64,000 bases of DNA, taken from Methylohalobius sp964654415. GTDB taxonomy: Bacteria > Pseudomonadota > Gammaproteobacteria > Methylococcales > Methylothermaceae. The notes beneath the pieces are model-generated. The model was given only the letters and a program-made list of their open reading frames with translations. It had not been told where the DNA came from and did not search any database. The translations under genes were made by a program, and so were the position numbers. The stretch spans positions 62,001 through 126,000 of the forward strand of contig CAZZIP010000001.1 of the NCBI GenBank assembly GCA_964654415.1. Direction: 5' to 3'. Below are positions 1-10,406 of this stretch, one piece after another; position 1 is the stretch's first letter, and the number at the start of each line of letters is the position of its first letter.

Positions 1-1023
1 GAACACACCTTCGGCGATTTCCACGTAGACGATGGTCTGCCCGCCGTCGCGGATCAGCACGGCCTCGGTCGGGAGTACGATGCTGGAGGGGCTGGCCGCC
101 TGGATCGACACTCGGGCGTACATGCCGGGCCGAAGCGGCACCCCAGGATCGTCGGGTTCGATGTAAACAGAGGCGCGCCGCATATCCGCCTGAATCGCGG
201 CGCTCTCGGCAACCACGTGGCCGTTAATGGACCGCGACAGCGACGGAAGCTCAATGGTTACCTTAGCGCCCTTTTCCACCAGGAGCAGATCGCGCTCGAA
301 TACATCGGCGATAATCCACAGCGAGGAGGGCTCGCCTAGATCGAATAGAGCCGCATCAGCCGCCACGGCGGCGCCTGCGGTGACGTAGGCGCGCAGCACG
401 GTGCCGTCCATAGGCGCGCGCACTATGACCTCCTCCGCTGTGCCATCACCCAAGAGCCTCAGCGCGTCGCGGCTGCGCTCGAAATCGGCTTGGGCCTCGC
501 GCAGCTGTGCCTTCGCCTCCATCAGCTCAACTTCTAGCCCCACGCCGGTCCGCTGCATTTGCTCCTGCCGCCGATAGCGATCTTCCGCCCGCGCGAGTTC
601 CACTTTGGCTCGAGCGAAATCCGAGCGCATCTGCGCCGCTTCCACGCTCGCAAGGGTTACCAGCGGCTCACCGGCCTTGACCTGATCGCCGATCTGGACG
701 TGAATCTTGCTGACCCTTCCCGCAACGACCGTTCCAACCGTCGAAATGGCCTTCGCCCGAAAATCCACCCGCGCCGGTGCCGTGACAGTGCCCGCGAAGG
801 GTTCCGGAGTGATCGTCCTGACCTTGACATAGGGCAGGGACTCCGGGCGCAACCGAACGATTGGCCGGACCCCGGGACGATCTAGGTTATTCCCGCTTTT
901 GGCCGGGTCGATTTTTGCAACAGCCGGATGCTTCCCAGCCGCATCGCCGGACGAACCTGTTTCCCGATATTCGCAAGACGAAAACAGGGTCAATCCCATT
1001 AAGAGTGCACACAAGACGCGCAT
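1..1023 (-). CDS. RND efflux periplasmic adaptor lipoprotein (partial, 3' end outside window)
   Basis: Periplasmic adaptor (membrane fusion protein, HlyD/CusB type) that links an inner-membrane RND pump to an outer-membrane channel. The protein opens with a lipoprotein signal, MRVLCALLMGLTLFSSC, whose lipobox LFSSC puts the acylated Cys at residue 17. A Pro/Ala/Lys-rich linker follows, then a first lipoyl half (around GRVSKIHVQIGDQVKAG), an alpha-hairpin rich in Ala/Glu/Arg, the second lipoyl half (VRAPMDGTVLRAYVTAG) and a beta-barrel segment (LRPGMYARVSIQA). The frame stays open through position 1, so 341 codons are seen and the C-terminal membrane-proximal domain is missing. The pump gene probably follows to the left. 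Substrate (metal or organic) cannot be told from this fragment. Confidence 0.88.
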   Translation of the reverse strand, partial: MRVLCALLMGLTLFSSCEYRETGSSGDAAGKHPAVAKIDPAKSGNNLDRPGVRPIVRLRPESLPYVKVRTITPEPFAGTVTAPARVDFRAKAISTVGTVVAGRVSKIHVQIGDQVKAGEPLVTLASVEAAQMRSDFARAKVELARAEDRYRRQEQMQRTGVGLEVELMEAKAQLREAQADFERSRDALRLLGDGTAEEVIVRAPMDGTVLRAYVTAGAAVAADAALFDLGEPSSLWIIADVFERDLLLVEKGAKVTIELPSLSRSINGHVVAESAAIQADMRRASVYIEPDDPGVPLRPGMYARVSIQAASPSSIVLPTEAVLIRDGGQTIVYVEIAEGVF

Positions 1024-1042
1024 AAGTTTCTATACAAAAGAT

Positions 1043-1292
1043 TTAGTGGCTGATGGATGACGTGGTAACCGCGGCGAGGGTATGCTGGGTTGCGATGCCG
1101 GTCGTGCCGTTGAGGTTTTTCGGTTCGATGGACGGTGAGGTTGTCGTCGGCAGCCGCCATGAGGTCGTGGAGGGTCTCGAGGATATCCTGACCGATGAAC
1201 TGCGCGCGGCTCGCGTCGATGATGGCATGACCGTTTTCTTTCACACGGTTCAGATAGTTGCGCAGCAGCGCCTCGACATCCTCCCCGGCCTG
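1043..1292 (-). pseudogene. Relic of a SulP-type transporter STAS domain
   Basis: Minus-strand translation from about 1274 to 1131 reads EALLRNYLNRVKENGHAIID followed by ASRAQFIGQDILETLHDLMA. This resembles the C-terminal STAS domain of SulP anion permeases (IDASRxxFIDxDIxExxxDF). The likeness then continues in another frame at about 1126-1097 (EPKNLNGTTG), so a frameshift near 1130 is implied. There is no start and no transmembrane part. It abuts an IS605-type end, suggesting that the element inserted in, or deleted, most of a permease gene. Assignment is from remembered family patterns, not a search; it could be a different STAS protein. Confidence 0.5.
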
Positions 1293-1300
1293 AAGGCCGG
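1285..1300. repeat. Palindrome at IS200/IS605-type element end
   Basis: CCGGCC-TGAA-GGCCGG is a perfect 6-bp stem with a 4-base loop, sitting at the 3' end of the tnpB relic. On the minus strand it reads as the GGCCTTCAGGCC hairpin followed by GGGGAGGATGTC, the usual look of the right end of tnpB-only IS605-group elements. A structurally matching hairpin with the same TGAA loop lies at about 27771-27793. Confidence 0.6.
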
Positions 1301-1935
1301 AGATTCCTACGGTGCTTGAGAAGCGGCATCGAGCCGCCTTCAAGGTGCTTCGGCGGGTTCCTGCTTTAGGTCGCCAGTGCGGTTCGATCCACAGGCCATC
1401 CGCGCTGTGGTGTATCGAACACCACTTAGCAGAAGCGTCTATCGTGTCCTGCCCTTCGTCTTGCAACATCTGCATCCTGCGAGAAAGGAGGTTGATCGCA
1501 CTCACTAAATATGAGCGTTCTCTCTCTTCACCACATTCCACACACGCGAACCTGGCTTGCGTCTTTCGGTTGTCCGCCGACATATGACCACAGCGCGGGC
1601 AGGTGCGGCTCGTGTTCTGCGGCGGCACCACCACAAGCCAGCCGCCACGCCAATTTATACTCCAGCTGACGACGGAACTCAAACCAGTTTTGATTGAGGA
1701 TGGATTGGTTCAAGCCGGACTTGGCCTGAACATTCTTGCCTGGATGCTTAAGCGCGCCTGCCGCCGGCTTAGACATGTTCCATAACTGCAAGTTCTCGAC
1801 ATACACAAGAGCGTGGTTTTGGCTGACTGCAGTCGGGACCTTGTGCAGGAAGTCGCGGCGGGCGTTGCCGATGTGGGCGTGAATGCGCGCGAGCCGGGCT
1901 TTCGCTCCCGCTGTTATACTTTGAAATGACACCAA
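1293..1935 (-). pseudogene. tnpB: IS200/IS605-family TnpB relic (N-terminus lost, frameshifted)
   Basis: TnpB is the RNA-guided nuclease-like accessory protein of IS200/IS605 elements. From about 1900 down to 1647 one frame gives the RuvC-like part: KARLARIHAHIGNARRDFLH, VYVENLQLWNMSKPAAG, GLNQSILNQNWFEFRRQLEY. At about 1645-1652 the match moves to another frame, which continues with WRGGWLVVVPPQNTSRTCPR, a four-cysteine zinc ribbon (CPRC...CVEC, Cys about 19 residues apart) and AINLL in place of the usual catalytic DxNAAxNIL region. The N-terminal half of a normal protein (roughly 370-400 aa) is absent. It is therefore dead as a protein. The relic lies between the adaptor gene and manA, away from any tnpA. 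Confidence 0.8.
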
Positions 1936-2083
1936 TTGGACAATCCAATGCGCACCGTTGGATTGGGAGTTTGGTCGCCCAGCGACTTGAACGCAAGTAT
2001 GTTACTTTTTCCCGAAAAACGGGGTTCCTTTCAAGCGCAATTCTCCCCGTGGCTGAAGTTGCAGGTTTCCTTGCGGAGGTTCT

Positions 2084-3334
2084 ATGAAAGAGGCGTCAGA
2101 AGGCGATGGCCTTGAAGCAGTGATCGAGTCTCTGCGGCGAGAACCCAGGCCGTTCCTCCTTGAGTGTGGGGTCCAACATTACGCCTGGGGCGATTGCGAT
2201 TTTATCCCGAAGCTTTTGGGTTCGGCCAATCCCGATCGCAAGCCGTTTGCCGAACTGTGGATCGGCGCCCATCCCGATTTGATGGCCCAGGCGGTCATCG
2301 CCTCAGCTAAGGTCGCGCTCGACCGACTGCTGGCCGCTATCCCCGAAACCTTGTTGGGGCCTAAGGCGGCGCGCAAGTATCGGGGAAAACTCCCGTTTCT
2401 GATGAAGATCCTGGCGGCGGCTCAGCCTTTGTCGATCCAGGTCCACCCCGACAAACAGCAGGCAGAAGCCGGCTTTGCGCGCGAAAACCGACTCGGCATC
2501 CCGTTAAGTTCGCCCCAGCGCAGCTACCGCGACGCCAACCACAAGCCAGAGCTTCTATGCGCTTTGACGGATTTCTACGCGCTCAAAGGGTTTCGGCCGG
2601 AGGCCGAGATTGCAGACCAGTTGGCCTCGATCCCGGAGTGGCGCGATCTGCTTGGGCTGTTCCGCAGGCAGGGGTTGACAGGCTTGTATCACCATTTAAT
2701 GACGCTTCCCCAGAGCGAAGTGGACCGGCGGCTGGTCCCCTTGCTTGCGCGCCTGAGACAACAGGGGCCGTTTCCCAAAAACTGGCGGGAATCCTGGCTG
2801 CTTAAGGCCGATGCGCTTTATTCCCCCGATGGCCACTGCGATCGAGGGTTATTCTCCATTTACTTGCTCAATTTTCTTCACCTTCGTCCTGGGGAAGCCA
2901 TCGTCCAAGGCGCAGGCGAGCTTCATTCTTACTTGGAAGGGGTAGGGGTGGAGGTGATGGCCAACTCCAATAACGTGCTGCGGGGCGGACTGACGCCCAA
3001 GCACGTAGATATCGAAGCCCTGTTGGAGATCGTCAAGTTCGAAGGACGGCCGGCGCAAGTGCTGCTTCCTGAGCAGCCAGGGCCAGAAGCAGTTTACCGG
3101 GCGCCGGTGGAGGAGTTCTCCCTAAGCCGGGTAGAACTGCAGCGCGCCGGGACCCACTCTAGCACAGGCCCATTGCGCTTAGGGATAGTGCTGAGCGGCA
3201 AGGCGCAATTGCTATGGAAGACAGGAAGGCTGCCGCTGTCTCAAGGGCAATGCTATCTGATTCCCTACGGATGTCCGTGCTCTATCGAGGCTGAAACAGG
3301 CGCTATACTGTATCAGACTAGCTGCCGAGAGTAG
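2084..3334 (+). CDS. manA: Mannose-6-phosphate isomerase, type I
   Basis: Interconverts fructose 6-phosphate and mannose 6-phosphate in the cytoplasm using zinc. The 416-residue protein has the type I family hallmarks in order: QHYAWG near residue 31, QPLSIQVHPDK with zinc ligands Gln119 and His121, NHKPEL with Glu156, GELHSYLEG with His281, and NNVLRGGLTPKH with the catalytic Arg300; a cupin-like C-terminal part follows. These match the Gln/His/Glu/His zinc set of the E. coli enzyme. GGAGG lies 8 bases before the ATG. It stands directly upstream of glgC-glgX but is separated by 180 bases holding its own promoter candidate, so it is linked to sugar-phosphate/glycogen metabolism by position rather than by a certain operon. 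Confidence 0.93.
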   Translation: MKEASEGDGLEAVIESLRREPRPFLLECGVQHYAWGDCDFIPKLLGSANPDRKPFAELWIGAHPDLMAQAVIASAKVALDRLLAAIPETLLGPKAARKYRGKLPFLMKILAAAQPLSIQVHPDKQQAEAGFARENRLGIPLSSPQRSYRDANHKPELLCALTDFYALKGFRPEAEIADQLASIPEWRDLLGLFRRQGLTGLYHHLMTLPQSEVDRRLVPLLARLRQQGPFPKNWRESWLLKADALYSPDGHCDRGLFSIYLLNFLHLRPGEAIVQGAGELHSYLEGVGVEVMANSNNVLRGGLTPKHVDIEALLEIVKFEGRPAQVLLPEQPGPEAVYRAPVEEFSLSRVELQRAGTHSSTGPLRLGIVLSGKAQLLWKTGRLPLSQGQCYLIPYGCPCSIEAETGAILYQTSCRE

Positions 3335-3367
3335 GGCGTGCCTGCTTTGGAGAAAAGCTGCTTTGCC

Positions 3368-3396
3368 TTGAGCTTGCTTTGGCCGCGTACTAAGAT
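3368..3396 (+). promoter_or_regulatory. Candidate sigma-70 promoter for glgC-glgX
   Basis: TTGAGC, a 17-base spacer, then TAAGAT. It lies 119 bases before the glgC start and 34 bases after the manA stop. The spacing is ideal and both boxes differ from consensus at two positions or fewer. Confidence 0.45.
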
Positions 3397-3408
3397 AGGG
3401 ATGCAATG

Positions 3409-3427
3409 GGCTTTTGCCGCAAAAGCC
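3409..3427 (+). other. Perfect hairpin in the glgC leader
   Basis: GGCTTTTG-CCG-CAAAAGCC forms an exact 8-bp stem with a 3-base loop just after the promoter candidate. No T-run follows, so it is not a standard terminator. It could be an operator or an RNA structure in the glgC 5' leader; function unknown. Confidence 0.5.
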
Positions 3428-3514
3428 GAGCTCATCCTGTGACCAACCCTAGCCCGCACCGCAGTACGAGAGGCTGATCAAGCTAACTAGAAACTAAAAA
3501 CCGAGGAGGAGAAT

Positions 3515-4752
3515 ATGGCCAAACAAAATATCCTGGCTTTCATCATGGCCGGAGGCGAAGGCAGCCGCCTGTATCCGCTCACCGCCGAACGCTCCAAACC
3601 TTCGGTCCCTTTCGGCGCGCGCTATCGAATCGTCGATTTTGTCTTATCCAATCTGGTCAATTCCGGGATCCACGCGATTTATCTTTTGGTCCAGTACAAA
3701 TCCCAGTCGCTGATCGAGCACGTGCGCATGGCCTGGGTGCTGCCTCCCACTCTGCCCGGCCACTTCATCACCGTCGTTCCGCCGCAGATGCGCCAAGGCC
3801 AGCAGTGGTTCCAGGGAACGGCCGATGCGGTCTATCAGAACCTGAACCTGATCCGCCAGCATTCGCCGGACCTGGTGCTGGTATTCGGCGCCGATCACAT
3901 CTACCGCATGGACGTGCGCCAGATGGTCGAATTTCATTTGGATTGTGGCGCCGACTGCACCGTGGCCGCCCTGCCGGTGCCGCTGCAAGAAGCCTCTGCC
4001 TTCGGCATCATCGATGCCAACGCCAACGGGCGCATCTTGCGCTTTTTGGAAAAGCCGAAGAACCCCCCTCCCATGGCTTCGGACCCCACTCGCGCCTATG
4101 CTTCCATGGGCAATTATCTGTTTTCGGCTGCGGTTTTAGAGCAAGCCCTGATCGAAGCCCATGCCCGGGGTGAGCACGACTTCGGCCAGCACGTCCTGCC
4201 CAGGCTGGTAGCAAGCGGCAGGGTTTATTCTTACGACTTTAGCCAGAACCAAGTGCCAGGCGTGCGCGACTATGAGGAACCTAACTACTGGCGAGATGTG
4301 GGGACCTTAGACGCTTATTACGCGGCCCACATGGACCTGTTGGGACTGACGCCGCGCTTTGACGCCTTCAACGCCCAGTGGCCGATCATCTCCACCAATT
4401 ATCAAGGCCCAGCCTCCAAGTTCCAAAACGCCCACCTCGACAACAGCATCGTCCGCGCCGGCTGCCTGATCCACGGCGCGGTGGTGAAAAATTCCATTTT
4501 GCGCCGCGAGGTGGTCTTGGAGCCCGGGGTAGAGTTGGACGGCTGCATCATCATGGACAACGTGCTCATCCGGCGCGGCGCCAAGCTCAAGAAAGCGATC
4601 GTGGACCGCTATAACGTCATCGAGGCCGGAAGTCAAATCGGCTACGATTTAGAGGCCGACCGCAGCCGCTACCACGTGACCGCTTCTGGAATCGTGGTCA
4701 TCCCGGAAGCGCAGGCTTACGTGCCAGCGCGCACTTCCTTCGCCGAGGACTT

Positions 4753-4756
<4 letters not shown>
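3515..4756 (+). CDS. glgC: Glucose-1-phosphate adenylyltransferase (ADP-glucose pyrophosphorylase)
   Basis: Makes ADP-glucose and pyrophosphate from glucose 1-phosphate and ATP, the committed step of bacterial glycogen synthesis. The 413-residue protein begins with the nucleotidyltransferase signature MAGGEGSRLYPLT (residues 11-23) followed by RSKPSVPFG. FGADHIYRMD, the glucose-1-phosphate-binding segment with FLEKPKNPP, and the left-handed beta-helix C-terminal domain (repeats such as NSIVRAGCLIHGAVVKNSIL) follow in family order. A strong GAGGAGGAG ribosome site precedes the ATG. The stop overlaps the glgX start by ATGA, so the two are translationally coupled. Glycogen synthase itself is not in the window. 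Confidence 0.96.
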
Positions 4757-6867
<2,111 letters not shown>

Positions 6868-7065
6868 TGAGAAGACAATATGCTCCACCCTTCGAGGCGG
6901 AACCTTATGCCCAAAGGCAGGGTGCGCTTTCGCTTGTGAGCGCTGGGGGCAAACCAGATGCCTTGGTCTTACAGGGTCTTCGGGTGGCACCTGCACAAGC
7001 TCAGAAACCTTGCGTGCTCCATGCTCATGTATAAGGCTAGAAAGGTACTGGACGCATACAAGACC
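6868..7065. other. Intergenic stretch after glgX
   Basis: About 300 bases separate glgX from rpsF. I see no convincing reading frame and no clear intrinsic terminator in this part; only a weak 5-bp inverted repeat (GCGCT...AGCGC) near 6927-6946. The promoter candidate for rpsF follows at 7066. Confidence 0.5.
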
Positions 7066-7094
7066 TTGTGATCCACTTTTAGTTAGGATAAAAT
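7066..7094 (+). promoter_or_regulatory. Candidate sigma-70 promoter for the rpsF operon
   Basis: TTGTGA, a 17-base spacer, then TAAAAT, 77 bases before the rpsF start. The leader that follows is AT-rich and then contains CCCCTGTAGG...ACCGTAAGG. It might hold the S6:S18 autoregulatory RNA structure known upstream of many rpsF genes, but I could not fold it with certainty. Confidence 0.5.
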
Positions 7095-7170
7095 TTTTAA
7101 TTTATCTTCATATCATTCCTTGCTTTACCCCTGTAGGTGGAAAGCTGCTTTAAACCGTAAGGAGCAACCC

Positions 7171-7587
7171 ATGCGTCACTACGAAATCGTGTTTTTGGTG
7201 CATCCGGACCAAAGCCCACAGGTCCCGGCCATGCTCGAGCGCTACCGGGCAATGATCGAAAACAACGGCGGTAAGATTCACCGCTTAGAGGATTGGGGCC
7301 GGCGGCCACTGGCCTATTCGATCCAGAAGCTGCACAAGGCGCATTATATTTTGATGAACATCGAGTGCGACCAAAAGACCATCCAGGAGATTCAGAGCCA
7401 TTTCCGCTTCAACGACGCTATCCTGCGCGATTTGATCATCAAGCGCGACGAAGCGATCACTGAGCCTTCGCCGATGGCCAAGGGATCTGAAGCGGAGCAC
7501 AAGCCGGAGCAACGTGGTAGCGAGTCCGAGGATGAAACCGAAGACTTGCCCGAGCCGCTCGCTGACGAAGACATTATCGAATCTTGA
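7171..7587 (+). CDS. rpsF: 30S ribosomal protein S6
   Basis: S6 binds 16S rRNA together with S18 in the platform of the small subunit. The start was set at MRHYEIVFLVHPDQS because this is the conserved N-terminus and TAAGGAG lies 7 bases upstream; an in-frame ATG at 7120 would add 17 unrelated residues. The core (residues 1-95) includes GGKIHRLEDWGRRPLAYSI and KAHYILMN. The tail, residues 100-138, is a highly acidic extension ending LADEDIIES, as in other proteobacterial S6 proteins. First gene of the rpsF-rpsR-DUF2232-rplI block. Confidence 0.96.
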   Translation: MRHYEIVFLVHPDQSPQVPAMLERYRAMIENNGGKIHRLEDWGRRPLAYSIQKLHKAHYILMNIECDQKTIQEIQSHFRFNDAILRDLIIKRDEAITEPSPMAKGSEAEHKPEQRGSESEDETEDLPEPLADEDIIES

Positions 7588-7603
7588 AAAAGGCAGGTAA
7601 ACC

Positions 7604-7831
7604 ATGTCACGTCAAATCAAAAGGCGAAAATACTGTCGTTTTACCGAGGAAGGGGTGAAAGAGATCGATTACAAAGACTTAGAGACCCTGAAGGACTTCA
7701 TTACCGAGACCGGCAAGATCATACCCAGCCGGATTACCGGCACCAGCGCTAAGTATCAGCGGCAACTGGCACGGGCGATCAAGTACGCCCGCTACTTGGC
7801 TCTATTGCCCTACTGCGACGCCCACAAGTAA
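7604..7831 (+). CDS. rpsR: 30S ribosomal protein S18
   Basis: Small-subunit protein that dimerises with S6 on helix 22-23 of 16S rRNA. The 75-residue protein has the full family pattern: RRRKYC-like N-terminus (QIKRRKYCRFTEE), IDYKDLETLKDFITETGKI, PSRITGTSAKYQRQLARAIK and a basic C-terminus ARYLALLPYCDAHK. It lies 16 bases after rpsF with AAGGCAGG before its ATG, in the same operon. Confidence 0.97.
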   Translation: MSRQIKRRKYCRFTEEGVKEIDYKDLETLKDFITETGKIIPSRITGTSAKYQRQLARAIKYARYLALLPYCDAHK

Positions 7832-7841
7832 ACAGTTTTTG

Positions 7842-8756
7842 ATGCGCTGGCTTGCCGAGTTCAGCATGCGCGGTCGGATGCAGGCTGTCGCCGTGGCAGC
7901 CACCTGCTTGATGCTGTCTCTGCTGTTGCCGGTGGTGAGCCTGCTCGCGGCGGCAGTGGTGGCGCTGGTGACCTTGCGCAAAGGCTTTCGCGAAGGGCTC
8001 AACACAGTGTTGGCAAGCGCATTGGCCGCAGGGCTTTTGGGTGCCATCGTGTTGGGAAACTTCGTGCTGCCTTTAGGTTATGGCCTGATGCTGTGGCTGC
8101 CTACCTGGGCGGTAGCGCTGGTGTTGCGCTATACCAGAAGTCTGAGCTGGACTTTCGAGCTGGCGACGATTTTAGGGTTAGTCGGGATCGTAGCGGTGTA
8201 TCTGATCCGCCCGGACATGGCTGGATTCTGGCAAGGAAGGATGCAGCAGGCGTTTGGAGCGCTTGGTGAGCAAGCTGGATTGGACCTGGCGCAGTGGCAG
8301 GCGGGAGTTTCGGCAATCGTGCACTATATGACCGGCATCGTGGCTGCTGGGATGGTAACGAGTTTGGTACTGAGCCTGCTGTTGGCACGCTTCCTACAAG
8401 CGTTGCTTTACAATCCAGGGGGATTTCGGGCCGAGTTTTTAGGACTGCGCCTGCACAAACCTATGGCTTATCTCGCCCTGGGTTTAGGAGGGGTGGCGCC
8501 GATCGTGGAAGCCCACGCGCGCGAAGCGGTGATCAACTTGTTCCTGGTGCTGGCGGTGGTGTACGTGTTCGCGGGAACGGCTGTCCTGCACGCGATCCTT
8601 GCCAGTCGTGGCCAAAAAGCGTGGTTGTATGGGTTCTATGGACTGATGTTATTCGTTCCCCATGTGTTAGTACCGATTGCACTGGTTGGCTTGAGCGATC
8701 CCTGGCTTAACTGGCGCAATCGATTTATATCGACGGAAAAGCCAATCCAAAGGTGA
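7842..8756 (+). CDS. DUF2232 family integral membrane protein
   Basis: A hydrophobic protein of 304 residues with about seven or eight predicted membrane segments (for example MQAVAVAATCLMLSLLLPVV, AAGLLGAIVLGNFVLPLGYG, YLALGLGGVAPIV, VINLFLVLAVVYVFAGTAVL). Proteins of the DUF2232/YybS group are often found exactly here, between rpsR and rplI, in proteobacteria, which supports the call. The function is unknown. The ATG at 7842 is chosen over the TTG one codon earlier; there is no good ribosome site, so it is probably translated by coupling from rpsR, which ends 10 bases upstream. Confidence 0.75.
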   Translation: MRWLAEFSMRGRMQAVAVAATCLMLSLLLPVVSLLAAAVVALVTLRKGFREGLNTVLASALAAGLLGAIVLGNFVLPLGYGLMLWLPTWAVALVLRYTRSLSWTFELATILGLVGIVAVYLIRPDMAGFWQGRMQQAFGALGEQAGLDLAQWQAGVSAIVHYMTGIVAAGMVTSLVLSLLLARFLQALLYNPGGFRAEFLGLRLHKPMAYLALGLGGVAPIVEAHAREAVINLFLVLAVVYVFAGTAVLHAILASRGQKAWLYGFYGLMLFVPHVLVPIALVGLSDPWLNWRNRFISTEKPIQR

Positions 8757-8763
8757 GATAAAG

Positions 8764-9210
8764 ATGGAAGTGATTCTGCTGGAAAAAGTCGCCAATTTGG
8801 GAGACTTAGGCGCTCGGGTGAAAGTCAAACCCGGTTATGCCAGAAACTACCTGATCCCTCAGGGCAAAGCCGCGCGCGCCACCCCTGAGCGCATCGCTGA
8901 GTTCGAGCAGCGTCGCGCCGAGTTGGAAAAGAAAGCCCAAGAGGTGCTGGCCGCCGCGCAGGCGCGTGCCGCCAAGCTGGCCGAACTGGAAGTAGTCATC
9001 ACGCAGAGGGCCGGTCCCGAGGGTAAGCTCTACGGTTCGGTTGGTACCCAGAACATCGCTGAAGCAATTACCGCCTGCGGCGTTCCGGTTACCCGGCAGG
9101 AAGTGCGCTTGCCTCAGGGGCCGTTGCGTCAGATCGGCGAGCACGAAATCGAGTTGCAACTCCATCCCGACGTGATCGCCACGGTCAAGCTTGTCATCCG
9201 TCCGGAGTAG
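8764..9210 (+). CDS. rplI: 50S ribosomal protein L9
   Basis: L9 binds 23S rRNA near the L1 stalk and protrudes from the large subunit. The 148-residue length is typical. The N-terminal domain carries MEVILLEKVANLGDLGARVK and the invariant GYARNYLIPQGKA, followed by the long connecting helix (RIAEFEQRRAELEKKAQEVL) and the C-terminal RNA-binding domain with GPEGKLYGSVG. It is preceded by AAGGTGAGATAAAG. Its 3' end overlaps the convergent dtd gene by 17 bases. dnaB, often next, is not here. Confidence 0.97.
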   Translation: MEVILLEKVANLGDLGARVKVKPGYARNYLIPQGKAARATPERIAEFEQRRAELEKKAQEVLAAAQARAAKLAELEVVITQRAGPEGKLYGSVGTQNIAEAITACGVPVTRQEVRLPQGPLRQIGEHEIELQLHPDVIATVKLVIRPE

Positions 9211-9667
9211 GGGTAAGCTGGCAGCCTGCCCTGGTCTGCAAGATAAAGGTCACCGGCCCGTCGTTGGTCAGGCTCACCTGCATCTCGGCGCCGAAGCGAC
9301 CGGTGGCGAGTTTGGGATAGCGGCGGCGCAGCGCTTCGATCAGGTGGGCAAATAGGCGTTCGCCGGTGGCAGGATCTGCGGCCGGGGCAAAGCTCGGCCG
9401 CATCCCTTTGCGGGTATCGGCAGCGAGGGTGAACTGGGGGACCAAGAGCAATTCGCCGCCAGCCTCCACCACGCTCAAGTTCATTTTGCCTTGGGCGTCG
9501 GGAAACACCCGATAGCCGAGCAAGCGCTCGGCCATCCGTTCCGCCTGAGGTTCACCATCCCCCCGCTCGACCGCGACCAGGACCAGAAGCCCAGGCCCAA
9601 TCCTCCCCACGGTCTCGCCTAGGACTTCTACCTTAGCTTGGCTGACCCGTTGTAGGACGGCGATCAT
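9194..9667 (-). CDS. dtd: D-aminoacyl-tRNA deacylase
   Basis: Hydrolyses D-amino acids (and mischarged Gly) off tRNA, a proofreading enzyme. The 157-residue protein has the family N-terminus MIAVLQRVSQAKVEV, the active-site motif QFTLAADTRKGMRPSF, and the cross-subunit Gly-Pro motif NDGPVTFIL near the C-terminus. The C-terminal tail runs antisense over the last 17 bases of rplI, and its start lies inside the 3' end of the slipin gene (35-base overlap), so it is probably co-transcribed with slipin and nfeD. Confidence 0.95.
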   Translation of the reverse strand: MIAVLQRVSQAKVEVLGETVGRIGPGLLVLVAVERGDGEPQAERMAERLLGYRVFPDAQGKMNLSVVEAGGELLLVPQFTLAADTRKGMRPSFAPAADPATGERLFAHLIEALRRRYPKLATGRFGAEMQVSLTNDGPVTFILQTRAGCQLTPTPDG

Positions 9668-10406
9668 CGGCGTTTAACTTAAGCAGTTCCAAAATTTCCG
9701 AAGGTACCGGGAAGACAATGGTATTGGACTTGTCGCCGGCGATCTCGATCAGCGTCTGCAGGTAGCGCAGAAGCAAAGCTTGGGGTTGTTGGGACAGGAT
9801 GCGGGCGGCGGTGAAAAGCTTCTCAGCCGCCTGCATTTCCCCTTCGGCGTGGATGATCTTGGCCCGCCGTTCGCGCTCGGCTTCGGCTTGGCGGGCGATC
9901 GCCCGGATCATGCTTTCGTCCAGGTCTACCCGCTTGATTTCGACGTTGGAGACTTTAATGCCCCAGGCGTCGGTTTGGGTATCTAAAATCGCCTGGATGT
10001 CGGCGTTGAGCTTTTCCCGCTCGGCCAGCATCTCGTCCAGCTCGTGCTGCCCCAGGACCGAGCGCAGCGTGGTTTGGGCGAGCAGGCTGGTGGCGTCGTA
10101 ATAGTTTTCTACTTGGATGATGGCTCGCGCCGGGTCGATGATGCGAAAATACACCACTGCGTCCACCTTCACCGAAACGTTGTCGCGCGAGATCACGTCC
10201 TGGCGCGGCACGTCCATCACCACCGTGCGCATGTCCACCTTGACCATGCGCTGGATGAGGGGAATGACTAGAATCAATCCTGGGCCTTTGACCTTGTAGA
10301 AGCGGCCGAGCAGGAAGATTACGCCGCGCTCGTATTCCCACAGGATACGGATGGCGCTTAACAAAAACATAAAGAGCAGGACGAGGACGACGATCAGAGC
10401 GTTCAT
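9633..10406 (-). CDS. Slipin / stomatin-like SPFH membrane protein
   Basis: Membrane-anchored scaffold protein of the SPFH family. One N-terminal membrane segment (ALIVVLVLLFMFLLSAI, residues 3-19) is followed by the SPFH domain (EYERGVIFLLGRFYKVKGPG to about residue 180, including VDMRTVVMDVPRQDVISRDN) and a coiled-coil AEAERERRAKIIHAEGEMQA. The C-terminus IVFPVPSEILELL is typical of bacterial slipins. The gene overlaps nfeD upstream (4 bases) and dtd downstream. Slipin-NfeD pairs are widespread; NfeD-type proteases cleave the slipin C-terminus in studied homologues, so these two products likely form one membrane quality-control or microdomain module. Confidence 0.92.
   Translation of the reverse strand: MNALIVVLVLLFMFLLSAIRILWEYERGVIFLLGRFYKVKGPGLILVIPLIQRMVKVDMRTVVMDVPRQDVISRDNVSVKVDAVVYFRIIDPARAIIQVENYYDATSLLAQTTLRSVLGQHELDEMLAEREKLNADIQAILDTQTDAWGIKVSNVEIKRVDLDESMIRAIARQAEAERERRAKIIHAEGEMQAAEKLFTAARILSQQPQALLLRYLQTLIEIAGDKSNTIVFPVPSEILELLKLNADDRRPTTGQPS

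Noticed and set aside
999..1682. Continuous 227-residue minus-strand frame as one intact protein
   Set aside because: Its first part is the zinc-ribbon end of TnpB, its middle carries an IS end palindrome, and its end looks like a STAS fragment running into the adaptor gene; it is a chance fusion of relics.
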